Positions 1 through 11,050 of a stretch of 64,000 nt of DNA are shown here, piece by piece (within the stretch, counting starts at the first letter, position 1; the number at the start of each line of letters is the position of its first letter). The position numbers and the translations under genes are program-made. The notes below the pieces were generated by a model. It was given only the letters and a program-made list of their open reading frames with translations, made no database searches and was not told where the DNA came from. The DNA is from Synaphobranchus kaupii (lineage: Eukaryota > Chordata > Actinopteri > Anguilliformes > Synaphobranchidae): assembly GCA_029718625.1 (NCBI GenBank), contig CM056376.1:111564873-111628872 (forward strand), in the 5' to 3' direction.

Positions 1-160
1 CTGGTACAGGTGAGTGCAATGTTGCTTTGATACAGGTGGGCTGGTACAGGTGAGTGTACAGTTGCTATGGTACAGGTGGGCTTATACAGGTGAATGTACA
101 GTTGCTATGCAACAGGTGGGTTTGTATAGGCAAATGTACTGTTGCTATGCGACGGGTGGG
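1..160. repeat. 40-bp tandem repeat, four copies
   Basis: Four consecutive 40-bp units start at 1, 41, 81 and 121. They share the core ACAGGTGAGTGTACAGTTGC and end in ACAGGTGGG; the last unit is the most diverged. The array probably continues left of the window. It lies just past the splice donor of the bank1 exon at 176-314, so it is intronic. Open frames across it are incidental. Confidence 0.85.
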
Positions 161-175
161 TGAGGTGATTCTTAC

Positions 176-314
176 CTGCAGCTTTCACACAGAGCGTCTG
201 TTCATTCCAGATCACAGGTTTCACTCGTGCCCTTTGCTTCTCGTTTTGAAACTCCACCTCCACATCTGTACTGATCACAGAGTCCTCTAGCAGAATGTAC
301 ACCTCACCTGGGTT
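176..314 (-). CDS. bank1: bank1 exon, DBB-domain part (partial gene)
   Basis: This is an internal coding exon of B-cell scaffold protein with ankyrin repeats, an adaptor in B-cell receptor signalling. Read on the minus strand it encodes about 46 residues starting NPGEVYILLEDSV and containing VEVEFQNE, VKPVIWNE and a closing CVKAAG. This follows the start of the DBB (Dof/BCAP/BANK) domain that BANK1 shares with PIK3AP1, and the NPGE plus aliphatic start resembles BANK1 more than PIK3AP1. The acceptor is TTGTGTAG ending at 315 and the donor is CAG/GTAAG at 176/175. Phase is 0 at entry and 1 at exit. The TIR-like exon lies 11 kb upstream on the same strand. A short linker exon expected between the two was not found, and the later ankyrin exons lie left of the window. 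Confidence 0.87.
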
Positions 315-320
315 CTACAC

Positions 321-358
<38 letters not shown>

Positions 359-436
359 TTACATCTCTCCTGGATTCTACACAACACACACACACACACA
401 CAATATACACCTCACCTGGTTCTACAAAACACAATG
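315..436. repeat. (CA)n tracts with duplicated splice-acceptor copies
   Basis: The sequence CACCTCACCTGGGTTCTACA at the exon edge recurs twice as decayed copies (near 361 and 405), each followed by CA repeats (about 324-355 and 385-402). The block thus contains local duplications of the bank1 acceptor region plus microsatellite, all intronic. Confidence 0.75.
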
Positions 437-949
437 TCAATGTAACCCAACAACCAAAACCGGCCAAAACTACACAGCAAAACACCACACAACAAACAGA
501 GCAAGTGAATGCAACGCAAACTTTTTAAAAGCAAACTGAAAACACCATGTGCAAACACAGCACAGTTATAGTATAGTACCTCTTCCCATTGTGCTCTATT
601 CACCGTCCCTGCTCATTATAAGAGTGCAATTTTAAACTTATTACCACTGAACTACTGGACAGCACATCCCAAACAGAGCTTGTGAAAGTGTGCCCGGGCT
701 GACTATTCCTTTCAACAAAGGCTTGATTTCTGAGAACTGATGTGACAGCCAACTGACGATTTTAATTCATTCATGGAGGGATTGAATCCGCCCACGATTT
801 CGTAACTGGCCGCCGCAGATTTAATTCCCCCGCTATGCCGAGAGAACGGGAATTTTACTCTGTTTCTGAAGTTTGCAAAAAGCAGAGGAGGAATAAGATT
901 TCCTTAAATCAGACCCTCTTTCTTGTTATCACACTGGGGGTGAAAAAAA

Positions 950-1060
950 TCACATGGACTCAAAGAGAATCACACCCCACTCCTCTACGCTCTGCTGAAA
1001 CACTGCCTGTTTTCCATCGTGGTCTGAATACGCACTTTTTCAGACTCCACCTCGACTAAC
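950..1060 (+). pseudogene. Possible LINE reverse-transcriptase C-terminal scrap
   Basis: The plus-strand reading ending LNTHFFRLHLD resembles the C-terminal phrase common in fish non-LTR retrotransposon ORF2 proteins. It is short, has no catalytic motif, and sits next to other transposon remnants. The assignment rests on resemblance alone. Confidence 0.3.
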
Positions 1061-1104
1061 CTACCCATCTAGGACCAATTCCATAGTACTTCTTTCCTGT
1101 TCAA

Positions 1105-1520
1105 CTTGTATTGCCCGACGTCACTAATGATCTTCTGACTGAATGGAAACAAATCCAAGCAGCAATGTTCCAACATCTAGTGGAAAGCCTTCCCAGGAGA
1201 GTGGAGGCTGTTACATTACATTACATTACATTATAGGCATTTAGCAGACGCTCTTATCCAGAGCGACTTACACAACTTATTACATGTATCCATTTATACA
1301 GCTGGATATATACTGAAGCAATTCAGGTTGGGTACCTTGCTCAAGGGTACAACGGCAGTGTCCTACCTGGGAATCGAACCTGCAACCTTTGGTTACAAGT
1401 CCAGTTCCTTAACCATTATGCTACACTGCCGCAAATGGGGACCAACTCTATATTAATGCCCATGATTTTGGAATGAGATGTTGGATGAGCAGGTGTCCAT
1501 ATACTTTGGGCCATGTAGTG
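1105..1520 (+). mobile_element. Tc1-like 3' remnant split by a SINE
   Basis: Two pieces, 1105-1210 and 1433-1520, flank a SINE. The first piece is open in one frame and ends QHLVESLPRRVEAV, the usual C-terminus of a fish Tc1 transposase family. The second continues with CAAATGGGGACC and a 3' terminal repeat ending CCATGTAGTG followed by TA. The 5' half and catalytic domain are absent, so this is a dead copy. Confidence 0.8.
1211..1432 (-). mobile_element. tRNA-derived SINE inside the Tc1 remnant
   Basis: On the minus strand the head reads like a tRNA gene: an A-box-like segment TAGCATAATGGTTAAGGA and a B-box-like GGTTCGATTCCC. The body contains TTGAGCAAGGTACCC and ends in GATAAGAGCGTCTGCTAAA with a TGTAA-repeat tail (about 1211-1230). 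Related copies lie at 17476-19300 (split), 50472-50657 and 61723-61892. It is a Pol III type retroposon with no coding capacity. Confidence 0.88.
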
Positions 1521-1745
1521 TATTTTTCTGTGGAGTTTGCATGTTTCTCCCCGTGTCCACGTGGGTTTCCTCTGGGTACTCCGGTTTCCTGCCACAGTCC
1601 AAACACTAGTCCAAGGGTTAGGCTAATTGGAGATTCTAAACTGGCCATAGGTATGAATGTGTGAGTGACTGGTGTGTGTGTCCTGCGACGGTTTGGTGAC
1701 CTGTCCACGGTATTCCTTACTCTCAACCAATGCATGTTGGGATAT
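1521..1745 (+). mobile_element. L2-like LINE 3' end
   Basis: The stretch containing TGGAGTTTGCATGTTTCTCC, TGGGTTTCCTCTGGGTACTC and CCAATGCATGTTGGGAT matches the widespread 3' tail of fish L2-type LINEs. It follows directly on the Tc1 end at 1520. Only the untranslated tail remains. A second tail fragment is at 58568-58662. Confidence 0.7.
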
Positions 1746-2718
1746 CAATCCATTAACTGAGATGTCCTTATATGGAACACTATTTTTCCTGAATTGACTG
1801 AATGAAAAGGCGTCCTGAAGGTCGGCCCCCTCACCTGGCAGGTGAATCACCTGAGCCCTGGCCACCAGCGCTTTCGATGGGCAAACAGAGCATTGCTTTT
1901 CTTCACATTACTTTCCACAGGAAGCTGTGCGGATTTATTATGGCCCTGAAGCCTGAAAGTGGCAGGCTTCTAAGAGCGCGACTCTACTTTTAGTCACAGA
2001 ATATAAATCGGCTATTTGCTGGAAAGCCCTCTCTGTAATCATTAACAAGCGGCAGACACCGCCATCACTCTCATAGAGCAGGGAACAGGTATGAGCTCTG
2101 AGTCACTCTGAAAACTGCACATATTGTACACCACAAAATTGACCAGATAACTCCTTTACCTACTGTACTAACTTTTTACTCAAAATACAATCACTTCACT
2201 CATTTTATACTAGAGGCTGTTGCAATGATTTAATTATTATTAAATCATTATATTACACAAATTAAGGTGAAACACTATTTAGCCAGTAGAGCTTTAGAAC
2301 CCTATCCTAATCCTTGTCATCTTTGTTTTTCAACCAGCTCTAGTGTAGAATATTCCCCATTTAAACTTATTTCTGTTAACACTCAGTTTTGGTTTTGTTC
2401 ACACAACATCCTCTTCATCTCTTACATCAGGTTTGCCCAAATCAGTTTCTGCTCCTTAATCCTGAGGGTCGTTTTTCTGTGTGTTGATGGCTTAAGAAAA
2501 CTCGAATGGCAAACTGATCCCAGAAATGCTGCTGGATTAGTTTTGACCGATTCCATGGACAGGTCTATTCTTAAGGCAATTTTATTACCCTGTCGTGTTC
2601 TTCATATTTCTGGCCGGCCTCCATGTGTTAAAATGCGAATCGCCTAATGAATAGCTATAGAATGGTAGGTGCAAATATGCGTGCGCAGGCACACACACAC
2701 ACACATCCCAGGTGCTTT

Positions 2719-2828
2719 TGCTCTGTGTCCTGACTGCTGTAGGTTTCCTGCTCTGTGTCTTGATTGGTGTGGGGTATCTGGTTCTGAGTCCTGATTGGTG
2801 TGGGGTATCCTGCTCGGTGTGCCGATTG
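2719..2828. repeat. About 31-bp tandem repeat, roughly 3.5 copies
   Basis: Units based on GCTCTGTGTCCTGATTGGTG followed by TGGGGTATCCT repeat between these positions with substitutions. A short CA tract (2689-2704) precedes it. The 123-residue reading across it is not gene-like. Confidence 0.75.
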
Positions 2829-3039
2829 GTGGACGCACGCTATCCCCTCACCTCACAGGGGACCCTGGCTGGCAGTACCATCATGGGGGGTCTGGTGGGT
2901 GGAGCCACAGCTGAAAGCTTCTTATCCTTAAGCTCCAGTCTAGCCACACACGTTCCGAGGCCACCGCCATCCGCCACAGTCTGGGTACCTCAAAAGAGCC
3001 AATCAGAGATCAAAATTCATTTTAATGTATGTCTGTATA

Positions 3040-4533
3040 CAAACCTCAATTCCAAAAAGGTTGGGACAGTGTATAAAATGTAAATGAAAACAGAAAGCAA
3101 TGATTTAAAAATCCTTTTTGACATGCATTCAATTGAAAACAGTACAAAGACAAGATATTTAATGTTTTAACTAATCAACTTTATGGTTTTTTGTAAATAT
3201 ACGCTCATTCTAAATTTGCTGCCTGCAACACGTCCCATCACCATCACCTTTCCTTTTAGCAACACTAAGTAATCTTTTGGGAAGTGAGGACACTAATTGT
3301 TGCAGTTTTGAAAGCGGAATTTTTTCCCATTCTTGCTTGATATAAGACTTCAGCTGCTCAACAGTCCGGGGGCTCCATTGTCCTATTTTGCGCTTCATAA
3401 TGCACCACCCATTTTCAATGGGAGACAGGTCTGGACTGCAGGCAGGCCAGTCTAGCACGCGCACTCTGACTACGAAGCCATGCTGTTGTAACACATGCAG
3501 AATGTGGCTTGGCATTGTCTTGCTGAAATAAGCAGGGACATCCCTGAAAATGACATTGTCTAGATTGCAGCATAGGTTGCTCCAAAATGCATATGTACCC
3601 TTCAGCATTAATGGTGCCTTCACAGATGTGCAAGTTACCCATGCCATGGGCACTAACACACCCCAATACCATGACAGACGCTGGCCTTTGAACCTTGCGT
3701 TGGTAACAATCGGGATGGTCCTTTTCCTCTTTGGCCCGGAGAACACAACGTCCATTATTTCCAAAAACTATTAGACCACAGCACACATTTTCACTTTGCG
3801 TCAGTCCATCTCAGATGAGCTTGAGCCCAGAGAAATCGGCAGCGTTTCTGGATGTTGTTGATATATGGCTTACGCTTTGCATAGTAGAGTCTTAACTTGC
3901 ATTTGTAGATGCAGCGACGAGCTGCGTTTACTGACAACGGTTTTCTGACGTATTCCCAATCTCATGTGGTTATATTCATTACAGAAGCATGTCGGTTTTT
4001 AACGCAGTGCCGTCTGAGGGATCGAAGGTCACGGTCATTCAATATTAGTTTTCGGCCTTGCCCTTTACGCAGAGATTTCTCCAGATTATTTGAATCTTTT
4101 AATAATATTATGGATTGTAGATAGTGAAATCCCTAAATTCCTTGCAATCGTGGGTTTATGCAAAGTGGCGAACCTCGACCCATCCTTGCTCGTAAACGAG
4201 CCTTCGTGTATGCTCCTTTTATACCCAGTCATAATAGCATCACCTGTTACCTATGGAATGTTCCAAATAGGTGTTTTTTTCACAACCTTCCCCGTCTTTT
4301 TTTTGCCCTTGTGCCAACTTTTTTGAAACGTGTTGCAGGCATCAAACTCGGAATTAGCGTATATATTTTAAAAAATCATTAAAGTTGATATGGTAAAACA
4401 TTAAATTTTAATTAAATATAATTTCTTTGTACTGTTTTAAATTAAATATATGAAAAGAGAATTTACAAATCACTGCTTTCTGCTTTTATTTGCATTTTAC
4501 ATACTGTTCCAACTTTTTTGGAATTGGGGTTTG
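3040..4533 (-). mobile_element. Full-length Tc1/mariner-type element with long inverted repeats
   Basis: The element is 1494 bp, flanked by TA at 3038-3039 and 4534-4535. Both ends begin CAAACC(T/C)CAATTCCAAAAA on opposite strands. The inverted similarity continues for roughly 190-200 bp, including AAAACAGTACAAAGA and GCCTGCAACACGT, giving the long IR/DR-like ends of some Tc1/mariner groups. The transposase on the minus strand is broken. A related, internally deleted copy lies at 45460-46230. Confidence 0.9.
3210..3786 (-). pseudogene. Broken Tc1/mariner transposase
   Basis: Two minus-strand frames carry pieces of one transposase. The frame spanning 3415-3786 holds LFQQDNAKPH, the second catalytic aspartate region. 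The frame spanning 3210-3764 holds SPDLSPIENGW, the third acidic residue of the DDE/D triad, followed by a helical C-terminus. A frameshift therefore separates the catalytic residues. The N-terminal DNA-binding part, expected above 3786, has no clean frame. An active protein cannot be made from this copy. Confidence 0.82.
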
Positions 4534-4707
4534 TAGACGAGGGGGAAAAAGTGAAAAACTCATTATTTTTGAGTGTTTTTGAAATACATGTTACATTGAA
4601 TCATATATGAAACACCAACCCAAAACAACCTTTAAAGGGTGAAGGAAAGAAAGCAACACAAGAATGGTACAAAAATGAAAATAGAATAGAATATTTACAG
4701 TATTTAT

Positions 4708-5859
4708 TAGGGGTGTCACGATACCGATTCGAAATCGAAAATCGATCGAAATGAGCGTTCGATTCCGAACTTCGAAATCACAAGCTGGTTCGCGATTCTC
4801 CAAGTTTTTTTTTTCTCTCCACCCCCGCCCCCCGCGCGCTCTTCTTAGCCTTTCATGTGATGGGTAAAATGTAAAAAAAGTAGCCTACTTGGCCATCTCT
4901 AATGTAAGCATTTCCGACAAAACGAAACTTGACGCCTTCCACTGCATTTTGTTCGTCCACGCAGGCGTGCGTCCGAAGAAAAAAAAACAACGATATTTCA
5001 AAGAAGACACAGCTGCTAGTTAACGTTAGCTTACCGGTAGCCTGCATTACTTTTCGACACACCATGGCCACTGCCGGAGTCGGAGATGGAGAAACAGAAC
5101 TGGAAAATCCTCCTGCTTCCCTCAAGTCACCGGTGTGGCAACATTTTGCCTTCCCCGTGAGTTATATAAACAACGAACGCGTCATTGACAAAAAAATGAC
5201 AGTTTGTCGGCTATGCTACACGCGAGTACCATACACCACCTCAGGCAACACGTCAAATATGGCAGGACACATTCGCAGGCATCACAAAGAAATAGATTTG
5301 ACTGGGAAAAAAACATTGACACAGGCAACTCAAATGACAACCCAAATGACAGTTGTCAGGGCATGAAAAAAAACGTGTAAATAGTTAATAGCGTGGTACA
5401 TGTTCAACTGTTTATTATTTCAGATATTAGTTTGTTAAAGCTCTTAACTGTTCAAAGAATGTGAACACGCTCATCTTTTTAAAGAATTTGAAAATGTAAA
5501 TGACCGTTGTCAGGGCATAAAACCAATGTGTAAATTGTTAATAGCGTGGTAAATGTTCAACTGTTTATTCTAGAGTCTAGTTTTGATAAAGCTCTTAACT
5601 GTTTAGGTGTGTTTAAATATTCTCATATTTTTGTTATTATTTATAATTGTTATTATTCGAATAAAAGTTAGTTATTGAGAAACAAGTATTTTTCTTTAGA
5701 AATCAAGAGTCGATAGTCTAACAATGGCATAGCCATTAGCTAGACTATAGTGCTGGAAAAAAAAATTGTGCTGGAAAAAAATCGAAAATCGAATTGAATC
5801 GTGACCTTAAAATCGAAAGTCAAATCGAATCGCGGATTTGGAGAATCGTGACACCCCTA
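4708..5859 (+). mobile_element. hAT-like element with 8-bp target duplication
   Basis: The terminal inverted repeat TAGGGGTGTCACGAT is at 4708 and its complement ends at 5859. The flanks are perfect 8-bp duplications GTATTTAT (4700-4707 and 5860-5867), the hAT signature. Subterminal regions on both sides are rich in ATCGAAAATCGA-type words, likely transposase-binding repeats. Only a BED zinc-finger frame is left inside (5064-5366); no catalytic domain follows. Two diverged copies of a roughly 110-bp segment at 5344 and 5499 occupy the rest. Confidence 0.92.
5064..5366 (+). CDS. BED zinc-finger protein from a deleted hAT element
   Basis: A 100-codon frame begins at the ATG at 5064; the same frame is open from 4929, but this start leads directly into the domain. 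Residues 22-74 form a BED finger: aromatic residues W25 and F28, the pair C48-x2-C51, then H69 and H73 or H74, about 17 residues after the second cysteine. BED fingers bind DNA at the N-terminus of hAT transposases and in host ZBED proteins. Here the frame stops about 25 residues after the finger, with no RNase H-like or dimerisation domain. It could be a fossil or a DNA-binding-only product able to occupy related transposon ends. Expression is unknown. Confidence 0.6.
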   Translation: MATAGVGDGETELENPPASLKSPVWQHFAFPVSYINNERVIDKKMTVCRLCYTRVPYTTSGNTSNMAGHIRRHHKEIDLTGKKTLTQATQMTTQMTVVRA

Positions 5860-5937
5860 GTATTTATATATGTGAATATTTTTTTGTGAATAAGGCTGGG
5901 TTTCAAACACAAATTCAGATTCATGCATTTGTTCAAA

Positions 5938-6085
5938 CCAGGGTTGAAATGGTAAAATTCCATTTCAATTCAGTCAATTCAGGAAATTTATTAAATTCTC
6001 TTCTTTAATTGAACAATCCTCAGCGAGAATTTAAGGCATTTTTCTAATAATTAATTGAATTTCAATTTATTTGCCCAAATTGACT
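5938..6085. repeat. Dispersed AATTCA-rich repeat
   Basis: CCATTTCAATTCAGTCAATT and AATTCAGGAAATTTATT are shared with 27811-27990, 35896-36075, 52301-52402, 55968-56140 and 56578-56735. It looks like a non-coding interspersed family, possibly a MITE, but its ends are not sharp. Confidence 0.6.
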
Positions 6086-9000
6086 TGAGCGGTATCAGCA
6101 CTCGTTGGGGAGATAAGTGTTGGAAATTAGCCTAGGATAAACATACTATGTTTAAATGTGCCGAAGGTTCGTTTTTGACGACATGTCAGTGTTGTGCAGA
6201 ATCCACCCCCCTAAACATAAAACAAATAAAATAAATGCAAAAATATGACCTCCCATGTTTCCTCATTATTCTCTCAGACTGTAATCTGCAAATATAGCCT
6301 AGTGATACACAACGTTCTGTTTGTCATTGAAGGGGGCTTTTGATTCAGAATCAATACCTGCATGGCTGCTACCTACAAACTGTTGGCCAGCTGGACAGAT
6401 GGAACATTGGGATTTGCATGTGCGATAGTACAGTGGTGCAGTGACACAGGAGGAAGAGTGGCTCTATTTGCATGAGATTTACTATCTGCAGTCCCAGCAC
6501 AGCAATGCACCTTTCACTGACCGCTTCTGTACTGAAACTATACTCTTAATGAGTTGTTCCCTCAAATTTGTTTCCAACTTCAAAACTGTGCATTCTTTAT
6601 TAGAACAAGAGTAAGTCTTGTGCTATTAACTAATACTTACTATTAGGCTGAAAGTAAGGTGAAGGCTATGCCAGGTCAAACTCTTAATGAGCAATATACA
6701 AAGCCACACACAAGCCCATACACACACACAAACTTAATGCCAATGACGATGAAGATGGTTATATTACTATTGTTGTCGATGTTATTATTATACATTCACA
6801 TGCTTTGATTTGTTCAATTCAGAAAGGGACAGTGCAATCAGCATGAAGCCCAAACTCTTCATTATTCACACACTAAATCAATAAGTTCAAAGTAACAAAG
6901 TACCAATCCCAGACTCTGAGTCATTGCTCAAAAAAAATATTATTTGGGTGCCAGGCTACAAGTTTCACACTTCTGAGAACTTCCATTTAACTGCACCATC
7001 TGTCTTTTTCTCAGAGGTTGTGTTGCGTTTCCCTGCAGTAACGCAAGAAGCATAATTACACTTCAAGACCCAGACATGGACGAGAAAGGCAGAAAGAAAA
7101 TCAGAGAAGTATGCAGCTGTAGGGTTACCAGAGAACATGGATACTCAAATATGGCCCTTGAATCCAAATCCGGCTCTGGTTTTCTGTTCTCCCAGGTAAT
7201 TAACTGAACAATTAGTGCTACTGATTGGCCAGACTGTCTTCACACCTGACTTCCAGGGTGGAAAACCAGGGCTGTGTCAGAATCAGAGCCTTTTGAGTAT
7301 GCATATTTGAGTCCACTTCGTCAAAAAGGTTTTGAGTGGGTGACTTTTTCTCACAAATGGGGGCACTTAAAATACCAGGATGAACACCTCATTTCTGGGG
7401 TTTTGTTGAGGGAATTCAGGAGCACACTCATCTGCAGAACTGTGCACTCACCCGACAATTTCAGTAAGTAAAAACGTAAAAGACGTAGAGCATATATGTA
7501 TATTTATGGTACAAGAGTGGGTCATATTACGAAATACTCTTTTTTATTTTTGTTAATTCTATCTTCATTCATAGTCTACAATTTGTAATAATTGTCATAT
7601 GTTAACTGATTTTCAATAAAAATTAAAAAAGATATTACGAACTACTTCCTCACTAGTTTGGAAAGAGTTTTGCGGGATTTCTTTCGCACACTGCTTGCAA
7701 TGTGAGGGGACAGGGCACATAGTAGACAGGGTACTGAGTGCACAGGGAACAGGGCTCTGATTCGGACACAGCCCAGCAGTTCTTGGCCCTCGAGGACCGT
7801 GATATGAGTAACAAGGCAGCATGTAAATTCAGATTCCAAAAACACAAACCTGATTATATTCATTCAGCCCTGCTGTAACAAGTGATTTTGTGCCGGTTCA
7901 TTTTAGGTAACAGAAAATAACTTTTGATGATGATTAGCAAATGCCTTGCATTGCACTGTATTTAGTTTTGCAGCTTTGATTCAAATACTTTTTCCCCCAG
8001 AAGCAGTCACATTAGCCTGCTTTGGGCTATACCATTTTCATATTAGTGTCATGCATTAACCTGATATTCATTTTGCTATTTTTATACATGTTGAAAGTTC
8101 TCATCCAGCTTCAATGTAATGTAGATTTCTCCCACCTCAGCAACTAAATGTTTTATTCTTCAGTGAATAAATCTGGCTCAAAAGTGTTTTATTTATTTAT
8201 TTTTGCCATTTCAGAAAATTTATATTATAGTGACATATGTTATTTAACATAATTGATAGTAGTATGCGTTTTAAATAAAGCACAGGTGAGACATTACATA
8301 TTAGAACATCTTGCAGAAGCAGTTTGGTGTGCTAGTCAGGCAACCAGAAAGGCTCAGGTTTACCTTGGCTTTTATCTTCAAACAATGCCTTTCCGGCATG
8401 TCAATCAATAAGGGTAGCCTACATTGAGTGCTGATTTTCTTTGTACCTGAGGCACAGTATTACTTCTTTCCCTCAATATTTTGTTGGTTTTAATCCAATT
8501 ACCCTGTAATAACCTAGTCAAATGTGAGTAAACAACCTTTATTCAACGTTCAATTCAATTTCCCAATTAAGAAATTGTGGGCAAGACTAGAACTATTAGA
8601 CAGTTACTTTCCAGCGTGGCTGCGTGTTTTTCAATATCACGATTTCCACTGTGAGTCTGTAGGCTACCTTCCAACTTCAGCAAGTGGAACAATATTTACC
8701 ATGTTTATATTTATATTCAAAAGATATGTTAAATATAAAAGTTAATCAGTATATGGGATATCTGAACTGATGAATGATGTGATGCGTGATAGTCCTCCGG
8801 CCATAGCCTACCAGTCTCTGGGAGAGAGGCCAAACAAAGCCTGATTATGTTAATCGCCGTGGAAACGGGAGGGTGAGATGGAAACGGGAGGGTGAGAGGG
8901 CAGATAGGACCTCCCGAGCGTTCTCAGCGCGTAGCGCTCCCTTTCTGCGGAGCTAAAAACCCTTAAAATCCCCCCCGCTCAGCCCCATCACCTACATTCC

Positions 9001-9435
9001 AAAGAGCTTTGTACGCTATTGTGTGACAAACAAAAGCTACCTCCACGCTACCGCACAATCCAGGAGACTTCAGGGGATTATGGCGGCGGCTCTATCGCGG
9101 GGACGACAGCGATGACAAAAAATCGCCAAAAAATAAATAAATGTATTCTTACACTATTGTTCTTGCATTCGGGTCGTCTGGCAGTGTGCCAGTCTCCCGG
9201 GACCGATGTCTTCATTAGCCCATGCGGTCATGCTCACGCTCACGACACGCGCTAGCGTGTGGCTCTTCGTGCGCGGAGCTGCACGGGAATTTGCAGGGTT
9301 TAGACAGGATACCCGACTGCACTCGGTTTCAGTGCACAGAAATTATTAACGCGTGCATTTATAATTGCATTTCCAAAATGTATTCGCAATATATTTCATT
9401 ACTTTTGCCTGGAATTAATGTAACTAAAACCTCCT
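6086..9435. other. bank1 intron, no gene seen
   Basis: No coding exon or structured RNA is recognised. Frames over 60 codons here show no known domain. An imperfect direct pair of GGAAACGGGAGGGTGAGA occurs at 8862-8897, inside a somewhat GC-richer patch (8850-9300). Short pieces near 7190-7270 resemble interspersed repeat ends (a copy of ACCAGGG-type sequence in inverted form). Confidence 0.5.
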
Positions 9436-10560
9436 CTTAAAGGGATAGTTCGGAATTTTGGACATAACGTCTCAATTACGACTTACCCATGATGTAGTTA
9501 ATAATAATAATCATGCATGGCATTTATATAGCGCCTTTCTAGATACTCAAAGCGCTTTACAATGATGAGGGGGAAACTCGCCTCTACCACCGCCAATGTG
9601 TAGCACCCACCTGGGTGATGCAGCGGCAGCCATTTTGCGCCAGTATGCTCACCACACATCAGCTGAGGTGGAGAGGGAGAGAATAATTTTTTTAGCCAAT
9701 TAAACTGGGGGATGATTAGGTGGCAGATTGAATGAGCCTGGGTTGGGAGTTTAGCCAGGATACCGGGGAAACCCCTACTCTTTACGATAAGTGTCATGGG
9801 ATCTTTAATGACCACAGTGAGTCAGGACCTCGGTTTAACGTCTCATCCGAAAGACGAAAATAGTTAATTGATGGAAACCATTTTCAGATAATTCCATGCT
9901 GTCCCTTCTTTTGGACATACACACATTGCTAATGCTAGCGCAACTCTAAGGTATCGAGTAGCATCCACTACCAAACGCACTTAAACACCCACAGTGCACC
10001 CAAAGCAAATAAAATACGACGACAATCTATCGGGTTATTTTCTGTGATTAAACCATCATTTTTCAAGTCAAACTATCGTTGAATCCTTTACTTTGTGCTC
10101 ACCTAAATTCTCAGTGGAAGTACGGCGGCGGAGCTAGCTGTAGATTAGCCAGGGTATCTGCCTGTAGGCTATCTGCTGTACTCCACAGTTGCCGACACAA
10201 TCCGTTTTGCCGTAAAGTTACATATTTGGTAGACAACAAGTCAGCTAAACACAAACATGCTACAGAATAACACAGCATATACAAGCAAGCACACTGGCTA
10301 CCAATTTGCAGGAAAAGTTTGATCACTTCCATGACTTCCCAATCGTGGCAACTAGCTAGCTAAATTGAATAGATAGATCACACCTTGTCAAGCCTCACAT
10401 CACCCTGAAACTCATCAGCAATGCAGATAACGTCCGACATTGTGACTTTTGGGAGTGATGTCCATGGTTTCCAATGGGGAGTCACAGGTGTCCCTAGCAC
10501 CAGAAGCAAGTATTCACCCCTTCTGGTCTAGATCGCCATCTTGTGAAATAGGCCTATTTC
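9436..10560. mobile_element. Probable transposon remnant starting TTAAAGGGATAGTTCGG
   Basis: The start TTAAAGGGATAGTTCGGAAT is a phrase common at the ends of fish DNA transposons or their MITEs. The segment has a coherent non-simple sequence up to about 10560 and is interrupted by a different repeat at 9503-9860. No transposase frame is present. The right end is a guess. Confidence 0.45.
9503..9860. mobile_element. Dispersed repeat inserted with 8-bp duplication
   Basis: The insert contains ATTTATATAGCGCCTTTCTA, CTCAAAGCGCTTTACA, CATTTTGCGCCAGTATGCTC and CTCATCCGAAAGACG, a repeat type found widely in fish and other animals. It is flanked by TAGTTAAT on both sides (9495-9502 and 9861-9868), and the surrounding element rejoins cleanly when the insert is skipped. 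It is non-coding. Confidence 0.75.
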
Positions 10561-11050
10561 AGTTTATGGATCTTGTTTTTCATTGAATTCCATTGCATTA
10601 TATTTTATGCGGCATGTTCCAACCTATTGCCCAGAGCTCTCTTGAAAAAAGGAAACATATATATATATATATTTAATCTCGTGGGACTCAAATAAATAAA
10701 TAAATAAATAAACATTCTATTACCATCAGTGCTGGTGTTGCAGAATTACACAAAGCATTTCGGTCTCATTCCCCTGCTATTGGGGATTCAGACCAGCCCC
10801 CCTCTGTCTGGAACAGCCGTTTGACATTAGCGCTACCAACATTAGCGCCCGGCTATCCATCTGTGCGCAAGGTTTCCAGGTGATGCAAGGTCACGCTGGT
10901 GTTTCTCTCAGTGACAGCTCAGGATAAAACACTGCACTCCCCGTTGCGTGTGACTGACTGCAGCTGTGCTCAGCAGCACAGGGCTGGGTTCACACCCGCT
11001 GGCAACGTGATGCTGCCCCATGGAGCGCTGGTGAGAGAACTCGGTTCCCC

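Noticed and set aside
1330..1432. Functional tRNA gene on the minus strand
   Set aside because: A and B boxes are present but the acceptor and anticodon stems do not pair properly and the sequence continues into a SINE body.
2267..2647. 126-codon plus reading
   Set aside because: No domain or family resemblance, and no splice or start context beyond chance.
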